Source: an uncultured Faecalibacterium sp. (GTDB lineage Bacteria > Bacillota > Clostridia > Oscillospirales > Ruminococcaceae). From it: a stretch of DNA of 56,556 nt. The notes beneath the pieces were generated by a model. The model did no database searches. It saw only the letters and a list, made by a program, of their open reading frames with translations, and was not told the DNA's origin. The DNA lies in the NCBI GenBank assembly GCA_900540455.1, contig UQGD01000013.1:1-56556 (forward strand). The letters run 5' to 3'. Below, in pieces: positions 39,668-47,756 of the stretch. Numbering within the stretch: the first letter of the stretch is position 1; each line of letters starts with the position of its first letter. The position numbers were made by a program, and so were the translations under genes.

Positions 39668-40882
39668 TTACGCCCCCAGCTTTTCCTCCAGGCGGGCACG
39701 GATCGCCCGGATGAAGCCCTCGCTGTCCACGGCGGTAGGAGTGATGCCCTCGGCCAGGGAGCAGAGGTCCTTGGTCATGATGCCGTCATTCAGGGTGTCG
39801 ATGCAGGCGGTCTCCAGCTTCTGGGCAAAATCCACCAGGTCAGCAAGGCCGTCCAGTTCACCCCGCTTTTTCAGCGCACCGGTCCAGGCAAAAATGGTGG
39901 CCATGGGGTTGGTGGAGGTCTTTTCGCCCTTCAGATAGCGGTAATAATGGCGGGTCACCGTGCCATGAGCGGCCTCGTACTCGTACTTTCCGTCCGGGCT
40001 GACCAGAACGCTGGTCATCATAGCCAGAGAGCCAAAGGCAGTGGACACCATATCGCTCATCACATCGCCATCGTAGTTTTTGCAGGCCCAGACAAAGCCG
40101 CCCTCGCTGCGGATCACACGGGCGACGATATCATCGATCAGGCTGTAAAAATAGGTGATGCCTGCCGCCTCGAACTGGGGGCGGAACTCCTGGTCATACA
40201 CTTCCTGGAAGATATCTTTGAAGGTGTGGTCGTATTTTTTGGAGATGGTGTCCTTTGCGCCGAACCACAGGTCCTGCTTGACATCCAAAGCGTAGTTGAA
40301 GCAGCTGCGGGCAAAGCTGCGGATGGAATCGTCCTTGTTGTACTGTCCCTGCAGCACGCCCGGCCCCTCAAAGGGGAACACCGTGGCCCGCTGCTGGGTG
40401 CCGTCCGCACCGGTAAAGATCAGCTCTGCCTTGCCCGGGCCGGGGATGCGGAACTCGGTGCACTTGTACACGTCGCCATAAGCATGGCGGGCAATGGTGA
40501 TGGGCTTTTTCCAGTTCTTCACCACCGGGTGGATGCAGTCGATCATGATGGGGGCGCGGAATACGGTGCCGTCCAGCACGGCCCGGATGGTGCCGTTGGG
40601 GCTTTTCCACATCTCGTGCAGATGGTACTCATCCATGCGCTGCGCATTGGGGGTGATGGTGGCACACTTGACCGATACACCGTATTTTTTGTTGGCCAGT
40701 GCTGCATCCATGGTCACCTGATCCCCGGTGGCATCCCGATTGGGCAGGCCCAGGTCATAGTACTCGGCGTTCAGCTCCACAAAGGGCAGGATCAGTTCGT
40801 CCTTGATCATCTGCCACAGCACACGGGTCATCTCGTCGCCGTCCATCTCAACAAGAGGGGTGGTCATTTTGATCTTTTCCAT
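39668..40882 (-). CDS. icd: NADP-dependent isocitrate dehydrogenase (type II)
   Basis: 404 residues. Converts isocitrate to 2-oxoglutarate, supplying glutamate. Homodimeric type II family start KMTTPLVEMDGDEMTRVLWQ, TITPNAQRMDEY, KSPNGTIRAVLDGTVFRAPI, the metal-site Asp residues in IDDIVARVIRSEGGFVWACK with NYDGDVMSD, and the NADP region EAAHGTVTRHYY. SD GAGGAAAG. Downstream is a shared terminator. Confidence 0.95.
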   Translation of the reverse strand: MEKIKMTTPLVEMDGDEMTRVLWQMIKDELILPFVELNAEYYDLGLPNRDATGDQVTMDAALANKKYGVSVKCATITPNAQRMDEYHLHEMWKSPNGTIRAVLDGTVFRAPIMIDCIHPVVKNWKKPITIARHAYGDVYKCTEFRIPGPGKAELIFTGADGTQQRATVFPFEGPGVLQGQYNKDDSIRSFARSCFNYALDVKQDLWFGAKDTISKKYDHTFKDIFQEVYDQEFRPQFEAAGITYFYSLIDDIVARVIRSEGGFVWACKNYDGDVMSDMVSTAFGSLAMMTSVLVSPDGKYEYEAAHGTVTRHYYRYLKGEKTSTNPMATIFAWTGALKKRGELDGLADLVDFAQKLETACIDTLNDGIMTKDLCSLAEGITPTAVDSEGFIRAIRARLEEKLGA

Positions 40883-40950
40883 AGTGCGTTTCCCTTTCCT
40901 CAGAGGTTCTATCGTCCCGGTCGATGCGGACCGCAGGCAGCAGTTGGGTC

Positions 40951-42135
40951 TCAGCGGTAGGCGTTGGCCAGCTGTTCCAGAGCAGGCAGGCTGCGGCGTA
41001 CCTTGTCGGTATCGATGCAGTAGGCCAGGCGCACATAGCCCGGCACGCCAAAACTGTCGCTGGGCACCAGCAGCAGGTCAAATTCCCGCGCTTTGCGGCA
41101 AAAAGCTGCGGCATCCGGTTCCAGCGCCTTGGGGAAGATATAAAAGGTGCCGCCGGGGCGCTGGACTTCAAAGCCCAGGCGGGTCAGTGCATCATACAGC
41201 AGCTCCATGTTGGTCTGGTATATGGTCAGGTCGCTGGTGACGCCCTGGCACTGGGCCACGGCTCGCTGCAGCAGGCTGGGCGGGCAGTTGTGGCCGGTAA
41301 AGCGGGAGATCTGGGCCATCATGTCCACCAGAACATCCTCCCCTTCGCATCCGGGGCAAACCGCTACATAGCCCAGCCGCTCCCCGGGGATGCTCAGACT
41401 TTTGGAGTAGGAGAAGCAGGTCAGGGTATGGGGGTAGAAAGCCGCCGGATACGGGGCGGTGCCGCCGTCGAACACGATGTCCCGGTAAGGCTCGTCGCTG
41501 ACCAGGTAGATCCGGTGGCCAAACTCCCGGCTCTTGCGCTCCAGCACTTCGGCCAGGCGGGTCAGGGTCTGGGCAGAATAGACCACGCCGGAGGGGTTGT
41601 TGGGGGTGTTGATCAGCACGCAGGCGGTGCGGGGGCAGAGCATCTGCTCCAGCGCCTCGAGATTGGGCTGAAAGTCCGGCATCTGCGGGGGCACGACGGC
41701 CAGTTCCGCACCGGTGCCAGCCACATACGGCCCGTATTCCGGGAAGTAGGGGGCAAAGGTGAGCACCTGTTCCCCCGGGGTGCTGATGGCCCGCACAGCA
41801 TGGGCAATGGCGCCAGCAGCGCCGGTGGTGGGGAAGATGTGCTCCGGCGTGTAGGGCAGGCCAAACTGCCGTTCCAGCTGAGCGGCTACGGCCCTGCGAA
41901 AGGCCGGGTCCCCCTGGCTGGGGCAGTAACCGTGCAGCTCCACCGGGTCGGCGGAAGCCAGCAGACCGGTCATAGCCTGGGTCAGCTGGGGCGGACAGGG
42001 GACGCTGGGGTTGCCCAAAGAATAATCAAAGACATTTTCGGCCCCGATCTGGGCAGCCCGCTGCCGCCCATACATAAAGGTCTCCCGGATCACGCTTTTG
42101 TGGTCCAGCATCCTGCGATAGGTCTCGTTGAGCAA
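40951..42135 (-). CDS. PLP-dependent aminotransferase (class I, aspartate-type)
   Basis: 394 residues. Fold type I: the phosphate/ring region YSLGNPSVPCP, TTGAAGAIAHAVRAI, INTPNNPSGVVYS, VSDEPYRDIVFDG and the Schiff-base Lys in FSYSKSLSIPGERLGY. Amino-donor specificity not deducible; aspartate/aromatic-type is likely. Start is TTG at 42135 with AAGGAGG ten bases upstream. It is followed by icd 68 bases downstream, so a link through 2-oxoglutarate/glutamate is plausible. Confidence 0.92.
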   Translation of the reverse strand: MLNETYRRMLDHKSVIRETFMYGRQRAAQIGAENVFDYSLGNPSVPCPPQLTQAMTGLLASADPVELHGYCPSQGDPAFRRAVAAQLERQFGLPYTPEHIFPTTGAAGAIAHAVRAISTPGEQVLTFAPYFPEYGPYVAGTGAELAVVPPQMPDFQPNLEALEQMLCPRTACVLINTPNNPSGVVYSAQTLTRLAEVLERKSREFGHRIYLVSDEPYRDIVFDGGTAPYPAAFYPHTLTCFSYSKSLSIPGERLGYVAVCPGCEGEDVLVDMMAQISRFTGHNCPPSLLQRAVAQCQGVTSDLTIYQTNMELLYDALTRLGFEVQRPGGTFYIFPKALEPDAAAFCRKAREFDLLLVPSDSFGVPGYVRLAYCIDTDKVRRSLPALEQLANAYR

Positions 42136-42167
42136 AAGAGGGTCCTCCTTCCTGGATGGGGCGGGGC

Positions 42168-43352
42168 TTATTGGCCGCCGGGGGTGGCGTAGCTCTGCTC
42201 CAATTTGATGATGGGGATGTATTTGGGGTCCTGCTGGATAACAAACTGCCGCACCTGGTTCAGCAGCTGCTTGTAGTCCCCGGCATAACCGGCGGGCAGG
42301 GCCAGGTCAAACAATACGTTGGTATGGGTATCCCCGGGGACGATGCGCAGATCGTGCAGGGAGATGCGGGCATCCAGCTGCCGCACATACTCGGCCAGCC
42401 GGGCGCGCAGCGCACCCACCTGCGCATCCGAGGTAACGATGGGGTCGTAGTGGATGGTGACCTGCATCCGGTCATTGACCCAGAAGTCCCGCTCGATGCG
42501 GTCGATCAGGTCATGGCCTTTCAGGGGGTCGCTTTCAGCAGGCAGCTCCACATGGACCGAGGCGAACTGGTGGCCAGGGCCGTAGTCGTGTACCATCAGG
42601 TCGTGGACGCCCAGCACGCCGGGGTAGCTCATCACGGTCTGCTCAATGTGCTCCACCAGCTCCGGCGACGGGCATTCGCCCAGCAGGGGGCTGAGGGTCT
42701 CCAGCACCAGATGCCAGCCCGACCAAAGGATAAAGGCGGACACAGCCAGGCCCATCAGAGCATCCAGCCGGGTCCAGCCGGTAAAGCGGTAAACAAACGT
42801 GGAAAGCAGCACGGCGCCGGTGCTCAGCACATCGTTGCGGCTGTCGGCTGCTGCTGCCAGCAGCGTGTCGGAGCGGATGATGCCGCCCACCTTGCGGCAG
42901 AAGCCGCTGAGCCAGAGCTTTACGGCGATGGAAGCAGCCAGCACCCCCACCGATACCCAGCTGAATACCATGGCATCCGGCCGGTAGAGCTGCACAGCCG
43001 ATTCTTTCAGCAGAGAAAACCCGATGCCCAGAATGGTGACACTGACCACCAGTCCGGCCAGGTACTCGTACCGTGCATGGCCGTAGGGGTGTTTTTCGTC
43101 CGGGGCTTTGGCCGCCAGGCGGAACCCCACCAGGCTGACCAGGTTGGAGGATGCGTCCGAAAGGTTGTTCAGTGCATCGGCCATGATGGCAATGGAGCCG
43201 AACAGCGTTCCGGCGGCCAGCTTGCCCAGGCACAAAAGCAGGTTGCAGGCCATGCCCACCACACTGGCCAGGTTGCCGTAGGCGGTGCGGACAGCGGGGG
43301 AGGCGGTATCCTCCGGGTGTTTGATGAAGCAGCGGATCAAAAATTGGGTCAT
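42168..43352 (-). CDS. Cation diffusion facilitator, manganese-like type
   Basis: 394 residues; six membrane helices then a cytosolic ferredoxin-like C-terminal domain. The TM2 metal site reads NNLSD (N-x-x-x-D) and TM5 reads DSRND (D-x-x-x-D), the combination described for Mn/Fe-type CDFs rather than the His-containing zinc type. GFRLAAKAPDEKHPYGHARYE is the characteristic loop. Predicted to export Mn2+ or Fe2+. It ends 33 bases before the aminotransferase start on the same strand. SD AGGAGG. Confidence 0.9.
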   Translation of the reverse strand: MTQFLIRCFIKHPEDTASPAVRTAYGNLASVVGMACNLLLCLGKLAAGTLFGSIAIMADALNNLSDASSNLVSLVGFRLAAKAPDEKHPYGHARYEYLAGLVVSVTILGIGFSLLKESAVQLYRPDAMVFSWVSVGVLAASIAVKLWLSGFCRKVGGIIRSDTLLAAAADSRNDVLSTGAVLLSTFVYRFTGWTRLDALMGLAVSAFILWSGWHLVLETLSPLLGECPSPELVEHIEQTVMSYPGVLGVHDLMVHDYGPGHQFASVHVELPAESDPLKGHDLIDRIERDFWVNDRMQVTIHYDPIVTSDAQVGALRARLAEYVRQLDARISLHDLRIVPGDTHTNVLFDLALPAGYAGDYKQLLNQVRQFVIQQDPKYIPIIKLEQSYATPGGQ

Positions 43353-43492
43353 GATGTTCCTCCTGTGGCAATGGTGCGCAGCGGCGCGTACCTTATCCCA
43401 TAGTATAGCATCTTACTTTAGCGTTGCAAAGTGTTTTGCAGGGGATTTGTTGTTTTTTTCTAAAAATTGGGGGGATGTCCGGGCCGCAAAAT

Positions 43493-43524
43493 AAAAATCC
43501 CCCGGCTCTGGGCCGGGGGAAAAC
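43493..43524 (-). terminator. Terminator of ptsI
   Basis: TCCCCCGGC pairs with GCCGGGGGA; on the minus strand ATTTTTATTTT follows. Confidence 0.85.
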
Positions 43525-43531
43525 AGAAGCG

Positions 43532-45172
43532 TTACTTTACAGAGGGCTTGCTCAGATCCAGACTGCGGATGATCTTGCGCACTGGCAGCACGCTCTTGGT
43601 ATTTACCGACAATTCGTCGATGCCCATGCGCAGGAAGGTCTCGGTCAGGGCGGTGTCTGCGCCCAGTTCGCCGCAGATGCCCACCCAGATGCCGTGGCGG
43701 TGGCCTGCGTCGATGGTCATCTGGATCTCACGCAGCACAGCCGGGTGATGGGGGTTGAAGAACGGCTCCAGCTTGGCGTTCTGGCGGTCCAGGGCGCAGG
43801 TGTACTGGGTTAGGTCGTTGGTGCCAATGGAGAAGAAGTCGCACTCAGCGGCCAGATCGTCTGCGATCAGGACAGCGGCGGGGGTCTCGATCATGGTGCC
43901 GACCTCGATATTCTCGCCCACCTTTTTGCCCTCGGCCAGCAGCTCCTGGCGGCACTCCTGCAGGATGGCCTTGGCATCCTGCAGCTCCCGCAGGCTGGTG
44001 ATCATGGGGAACATGATGCTCATGTTGCCGTAGGCAGAAGCCCGCAGCAGGGCACGCAGCTGGGTCTTGAAGAAATCCTTGCGGGTCAGGCAGATGCGGA
44101 TGGCGCGGTAGCCCAGGGCAGGATTCTCCTCGTGGTCCAGCTTCATGTACTCCACAGTCTTGTCTGCGCCGATATCACAGGTGCGCACCACGACCTTTTT
44201 GGGAGCCAGGCTTTCCAGCACCTGCTTGTAAGCCTCGAACTGATAGTCCTCGGTGGGGTAGTCCTTGCAGTTCAGGTAGACGAACTCGGTGCGGAACAAG
44301 CCCACGCCGCCGGCGTCGTTCTGCTGCACAGCGCCCACATCGCTCATGCCGCCAATGTTGGCAAAAACATTGATCTTGCGGCCGTCCAGGGTGGCGTTGG
44401 GCTTGCCCTTCAGCTCCTGCAGCAGGGCCTGCTTCTTCTGGTCCTCCTGCTGGCGGGCCTTGAGGCTCTGCAGCAGGTCGGGGGTGGGGTCTACATAGAC
44501 GCAGGCGTTGTAGCCGTCCACTACGGCCATCTTGCCGTCCCAGTCGTCCTGGATGTCCTTGCACTGGATCAGAGCAGGGATGTTCATGCTGCGGGCCAGG
44601 ATAGCGGTGTGGCTGTTGGAGCTGCCCTCCCGGGTGATAAAGCCCAGCAGCAGGCTCTTGTCCATACGCACCGTCTCCGAGGGGGCCAGGTCCTCCGCTA
44701 CCAGGATGCAGGGCTCAGTGCCCTGCAGGCTGGCGTTGTCCACTCCCTGCAGGATGTCCAGCATCGCCTGGGCGATGTCGATGACATCGGCGCTGCGGGC
44801 CTGAAGATAGGGGTCGTCCATAGCGGAAAAAACGGCGGCCTGGTTGTCGCCGGCGGTCTTGACCGCATACTCGGCGCACATCATCTGGTTCTGGATGATA
44901 TCCTTGATGGCATCCACAAAGTCGTCGTCATCCAGCATCATGGCGTGGATGTTGAACACCTCTGCAATGTCCTCGCCGGCTTCGTCCAGGGCTTTTTCGT
45001 ACAAAGCGGTCTGCTGTTCGATGGCTTTGGCCCGTGCCTGCTCAAACCGCTCCAGCTCCATAGCGGTGTCCTTGACCGGGCATGTGGAGATGACCGTGCT
45101 CTTTTTTTTGTAGATCTTCAGCTTGCCGACCGCAATGCCATTCAAAATGCTTTTACCGGTACCTACCTGCAT
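43532..45172 (-). CDS. ptsI: PTS enzyme I (phosphoenolpyruvate-protein phosphotransferase)
   Basis: 546 residues, about 25 fewer than typical. It autophosphorylates from phosphoenolpyruvate and passes phosphate to HPr. N-terminal domain with active-site His in GSSNSHTAILARSMNIPAL, PEP-binding LFRTEFVYLN, VVVRTCDIGADK, RAIRICLTRKDFF and IGTNDLTQYTCALDR. SD AAGGAG. Immediately downstream of ptsH, though a hairpin terminator separates them, so ptsI may be partly independent. Confidence 0.96.
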   Translation of the reverse strand: MQVGTGKSILNGIAVGKLKIYKKKSTVISTCPVKDTAMELERFEQARAKAIEQQTALYEKALDEAGEDIAEVFNIHAMMLDDDDFVDAIKDIIQNQMMCAEYAVKTAGDNQAAVFSAMDDPYLQARSADVIDIAQAMLDILQGVDNASLQGTEPCILVAEDLAPSETVRMDKSLLLGFITREGSSNSHTAILARSMNIPALIQCKDIQDDWDGKMAVVDGYNACVYVDPTPDLLQSLKARQQEDQKKQALLQELKGKPNATLDGRKINVFANIGGMSDVGAVQQNDAGGVGLFRTEFVYLNCKDYPTEDYQFEAYKQVLESLAPKKVVVRTCDIGADKTVEYMKLDHEENPALGYRAIRICLTRKDFFKTQLRALLRASAYGNMSIMFPMITSLRELQDAKAILQECRQELLAEGKKVGENIEVGTMIETPAAVLIADDLAAECDFFSIGTNDLTQYTCALDRQNAKLEPFFNPHHPAVLREIQMTIDAGHRHGIWVGICGELGADTALTETFLRMGIDELSVNTKSVLPVRKIIRSLDLSKPSVK

Positions 45173-45235
45173 TGCTCATTCTCCTTCTTCATACACAAGT
45201 TTTGCTTTGCTTTTAGGGGCAGTGCCGCACAAAAC

Positions 45236-45276
45236 CCAAAAAGCCCTCGCAGAATATCCCCGCGAGGGCTCGCTTT
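45236..45276 (-). terminator. Attenuator/terminator between ptsH and ptsI
   Basis: AGCCCTCGC and GCGAGGGCT around an 11-base loop; minus-strand TTTTTGG follows. It may lower ptsI relative to ptsH. Confidence 0.8.
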
Positions 45277-45320
45277 TGTTGCACTGTCGCCGTGTGGGGA
45301 CGCCGACAACTCCCAGCTTA

Positions 45321-45578
45321 TCAGACGTTCTCGGTCAGGAACTGCTGGATAGCTGCGGCTGCGGCCTCTTCGTCGTCACCCTCCACCTTCACGGTGATGG
45401 TGTCGCCCTGCTTGACGCCCATGCCCATCAGAGCCATCAGCTTGCGCAGGTCACAGCTCTTGCCAGCCTTCTCCAGGGTGGCGGTGCTGCCAAAACCCTT
45501 CACGACCTTGACCAGCAGACCGGCCGGACGTGCGTGGATGCCGCAGGCATCCTTAATCGTGTACTGGAATTCCTTCAT
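45321..45578 (-). CDS. ptsH: Phosphocarrier HPr with Lys at the Ser46 position
   Basis: 85 residues. Transfers phosphate from EI to sugar permeases via His15 in GIHARPAG (present). At position 46, where Firmicute HPr has the HPrK-phosphorylated Ser (LKSIMGVMSLG), this protein reads LRKLMALMGMG, i.e. Lys46; checked at codon level (AAG). The start at 45578 is preferred over upstream codons because it gives the family length and follows AAGGAG. Residues 47-55 keep the hydrophobic regulatory helix. Confidence 0.95.
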   Translation of the reverse strand: MKEFQYTIKDACGIHARPAGLLVKVVKGFGSTATLEKAGKSCDLRKLMALMGMGVKQGDTITVKVEGDDEEAAAAAIQQFLTENV

Positions 45579-45625
45579 GATCATTTTCTCCTTCATTCAT
45601 CCCTCGGCTCTCAAAAGGGCCGGGC

Positions 45626-45659
45626 AGGCTTTGTCCTTATATAAGATAAGGGCAAAGCT
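45626..45659 (-). promoter_or_regulatory. ptsH: Hairpin in the ptsH leader
   Basis: CTTTGTCCTTAT (45629-45640) and ATAAGGGCAAAG (45646-45657) form a near-perfect 12-base stem with one G-T-type mismatch, upstream of the ptsH SD. A minus-strand TATAAT lies a little further upstream (about 45670-45675) with a weak -35. Confidence 0.6.
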
Positions 45660-45795
45660 GTTAAATCTATTATAAACCTTGTGAGAGTTTTTTTCACCCT
45701 TTTATAGTGCCAATTTTTACGGATGATTTTTGTTGCATATTTACAGAAGTTTTTAGTTGAAATTCCAGTCGGCGCAGAATTCTTCTTTTTTCTGC

Positions 45796-46794
45796 TCAAT
45801 CCACCGGATATCCCTCGGCATCCAGGGGCAGGTCGGTGTACTGTGCCTGGCTGCTGCCGGACTCCCATTCGCCTACAAAATCTTCGCCGGAGGTCTGCTG
45901 TGCGTTCTGACCAGACTCCCACTCGCCCACAAAATCCTCACCAGAGGTCTGCTGTGCGTTCTGACCAGATTCCCATTCGCCCACAAAGTCCTCACCGGAG
46001 GTCTGCTGTGCCTTCTGACCAGATTCCCATTCGCCCACAAAATCCTCACCGGAGGTCTGCTGTGCGTTCTGACCAGACTCCCACTCGCCCACAAAATCCT
46101 CGCCGGAGGTCTGCTGTGCGTTCTGGCCGGACTCCCACTCGCCTACAAAATCCTCGCCAGAGGTCTGCTGTGCGTTCTGGGTCAGAGCTTCATCGTGGCG
46201 CTCTCCCCAGTCCCCGGCAAAGTCCTCACCGGAGGTCTGCTGTGCCCGTTGGTTCAGCGCATCGTCGTGACGCTCCCCCCAATCCCCGGAGAAATCCTCT
46301 CCGGAGACCTGCTGTGCCATAGTAGCCTGGGCGTCTTTTAGCCCGGTGACCAGACCGGAGGGTTTTTGCAGCAGATAGGCGCCGACCGGTTTTTTCTTGT
46401 ACACCAAAAGTACGCCGTAGCTGCTCTGGTCGCCTTTGCTGGCGGCGGGGATCAGCGCGACCCATTTTTCCACCGTTTTGCCTTTGTAGCGGGCCAGGTC
46501 CAGACCGCTTTGCTGGACCACGCTGTTAAAAGCGGCAAAGCTGTCATCCCACTTGCGGGGGATCTTGACCTTGTCGGCGGTGATGGAGGCACCGTCCACC
46601 TCCAGTCCATAGCCGGTGAACCAGGTCTGGATGTCCTGTGCGTTCTCTACCTTTCCGGATACGCTGGCCCCTGCGGTGACGGTGCGCCCGCTGATGTACC
46701 GACCCAGCAGGGCGCTGCATACCACCAGTGCGCAGCACATAGCGCCCAGACCCAGTGTTTTTAGGTTTTTTCGGTTTAATGTGACCACAAACAA
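45796..46794 (-). CDS. Secreted DUF4830 protein with eight tandem C-terminal repeats
   Basis: 332 residues. A hydrophobic N-terminal segment (LGLGAMCCALVVCSALLG) serves as signal/anchor. A ~110-residue DUF4830-like domain (IQTWFTGYGLEVDGASITA, YKGKTVEKWVALIP, VLLVYKKKPVGAYLL) follows. From ~157 come two 24-residue units (AQQxSGEDFxGDWGERHDxA) and six 18-residue units (AQQTSGEDFVGEWESGQN), nearly identical, then a short tail. Function unknown. Start is TTG at 46794, seven bases from GGGGAGGA; an in-frame GTG at 46788 is possible. Confidence 0.8.
   Translation of the reverse strand: MFVVTLNRKNLKTLGLGAMCCALVVCSALLGRYISGRTVTAGASVSGKVENAQDIQTWFTGYGLEVDGASITADKVKIPRKWDDSFAAFNSVVQQSGLDLARYKGKTVEKWVALIPAASKGDQSSYGVLLVYKKKPVGAYLLQKPSGLVTGLKDAQATMAQQVSGEDFSGDWGERHDDALNQRAQQTSGEDFAGDWGERHDEALTQNAQQTSGEDFVGEWESGQNAQQTSGEDFVGEWESGQNAQQTSGEDFVGEWESGQKAQQTSGEDFVGEWESGQNAQQTSGEDFVGEWESGQNAQQTSGEDFVGEWESGSSQAQYTDLPLDAEGYPVD
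45859..46317 (-). repeat. Tandem coding repeats, 54-base and 72-base units
   Basis: Six 54-base units (for instance starts at 45861, 45915, 45969 are spaced exactly 54) and two upstream 72-base units, each encoding SGEDFxGxW. Units differ by mostly synonymous changes. Confidence 0.9.
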
Positions 46795-46879
46795 TGCCCA
46801 TTCCTCCCCAATCGTTCAAGACTTCATGAACAGCATATGAGCTTGGGGCGGCGGTTATGCCGGCGGCCGGTGTCGGCGC

Positions 46880-46910
46880 AAAAAATGGCCGGCGGAGACC
46901 CGCCAGCCAT
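46880..46910 (-). terminator. Terminator of the ECF S-component gene
   Basis: TGGCTGGCGG pairs with CCGCCGGCCA on the minus strand, followed by TTTTTT. Confidence 0.8.
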
Positions 46911-46955
46911 CAAAAGGATCGGAATATTTGTTGTTTTGCAACCGGAGCAGAGCGC

Positions 46956-47606
46956 TCAGTTTTTGTGCTTGGGCAGCAGGTTGGCACGCTCCAGGGCAGG
47001 GCGCAGCGCCAGGTAAAGCGCCACAGCGCAGATCGTAGAAACGATGCTGTTGACCAGGGTGACGCCCCCGGCTACCTTGGACAGAGCCTGGGCCACAGTA
47101 TATTGCTGGCCAAAAATGTACACGTTGCGGAAGTACCCCAGCAGAGGATCGGTGAACACGTTCAGCAGCAGGCCGGACCCGGCAGCTGCCGAGACCTTGA
47201 GCAGGTACCCCTTGCTGTGGGGGTCCTGCGCACGCAGATGCAGCAGCTTGTGGGCCACAGCACCGCAGCAGATGCCGATCAGGAATTTCAGCACAAAGGT
47301 GGTCACTGCATAACCCGGGTCTCCCGCCAGGATATCGGCCAGAGCCAGGCCGATGGCACCGGCCAGTCCGCCGGAAACACCATCCAGCAGCAGCGCCGTC
47401 AGCGCCGTGAAGGTGTTGCCCAGATGAAAGGAACTTCCGCCGTAAAAGGGCAGCCGGAAGAAAAGATAGGCCACCAAACTCAGCGCCGCCATTACGCCGG
47501 TCAGGGCCAGTTCGTGGACGGTGAAGCGCCGCTTGTACAGGACGCTGAAAAACAGGATGGCAATAATCACAGCTGCCAGCAGTAGCCACATCGCAGTAGT
47601 AGACAT
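46956..47606 (-). CDS. ECF transporter S-component, candidate vitamin B6 uptake protein
   Basis: 216 residues, six predicted membrane helices. FTVHELALTGVMAALSLVAY with FFRLPFYGGSSFHLGN and TALTALLLDGVSGGLAGAIG is the S-component pattern (substrate-binding membrane subunit that joins a shared energising module). The energising EcfA/T genes are not in the window. It is transcribed away from a MocR regulator with overlapping promoters, which suggests vitamin B6 (pyridoxal/pyridoxine) as substrate, but riboflavin or others are not excluded. Start 47606 follows GAGGGGG at long spacing. Confidence 0.8.
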   Translation of the reverse strand: MSTTAMWLLLAAVIIAILFFSVLYKRRFTVHELALTGVMAALSLVAYLFFRLPFYGGSSFHLGNTFTALTALLLDGVSGGLAGAIGLALADILAGDPGYAVTTFVLKFLIGICCGAVAHKLLHLRAQDPHSKGYLLKVSAAAGSGLLLNVFTDPLLGYFRNVYIFGQQYTVAQALSKVAGGVTLVNSIVSTICAVALYLALRPALERANLLPKHKN

Positions 47607-47663
47607 AGATTCACATTCCCCCTCGGATCTCTTGACTTTGCCGCGCCGGATCGGCATACTCCT

Positions 47664-47691
47664 ATTATACGAGCAACTGAACCTATGTGAA
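47664..47691 (-). promoter_or_regulatory. Promoter of the ECF gene
   Basis: Minus strand TTCACA (47691-47686), 16 bases, TATAAT (47669-47664). A plus-strand candidate for the MocR gene, TTGACT (47632-47637) with 17 bases to CATACT (47655-47660), lies on the other side, so MocR binding here could control both. Confidence 0.6.
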
Positions 47692-47722
47692 TACCCAGAA
47701 TAAAGTTTTTTTATGGTATCAG

Positions 47723-47742
47723 TTTGGGGGCTTTCCCCCAAA
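47723..47742 (+). promoter_or_regulatory. Hairpin touching the MocR ribosome site
   Basis: TTTGGGGG (47723-47730) pairs with CCCCCAAA (47735-47742) around CTTT; its 3' end overlaps the SD AAAGGAGG at 47740-47747. Confidence 0.6.
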
Positions 47743-47756
47743 AGGAGGGGGTTTTT

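Noticed and set aside
45859..46317. CRISPR array
   Set aside because: The 54-base period repeats lie in frame inside a protein gene with no spacers of independent sequence and no cas genes.
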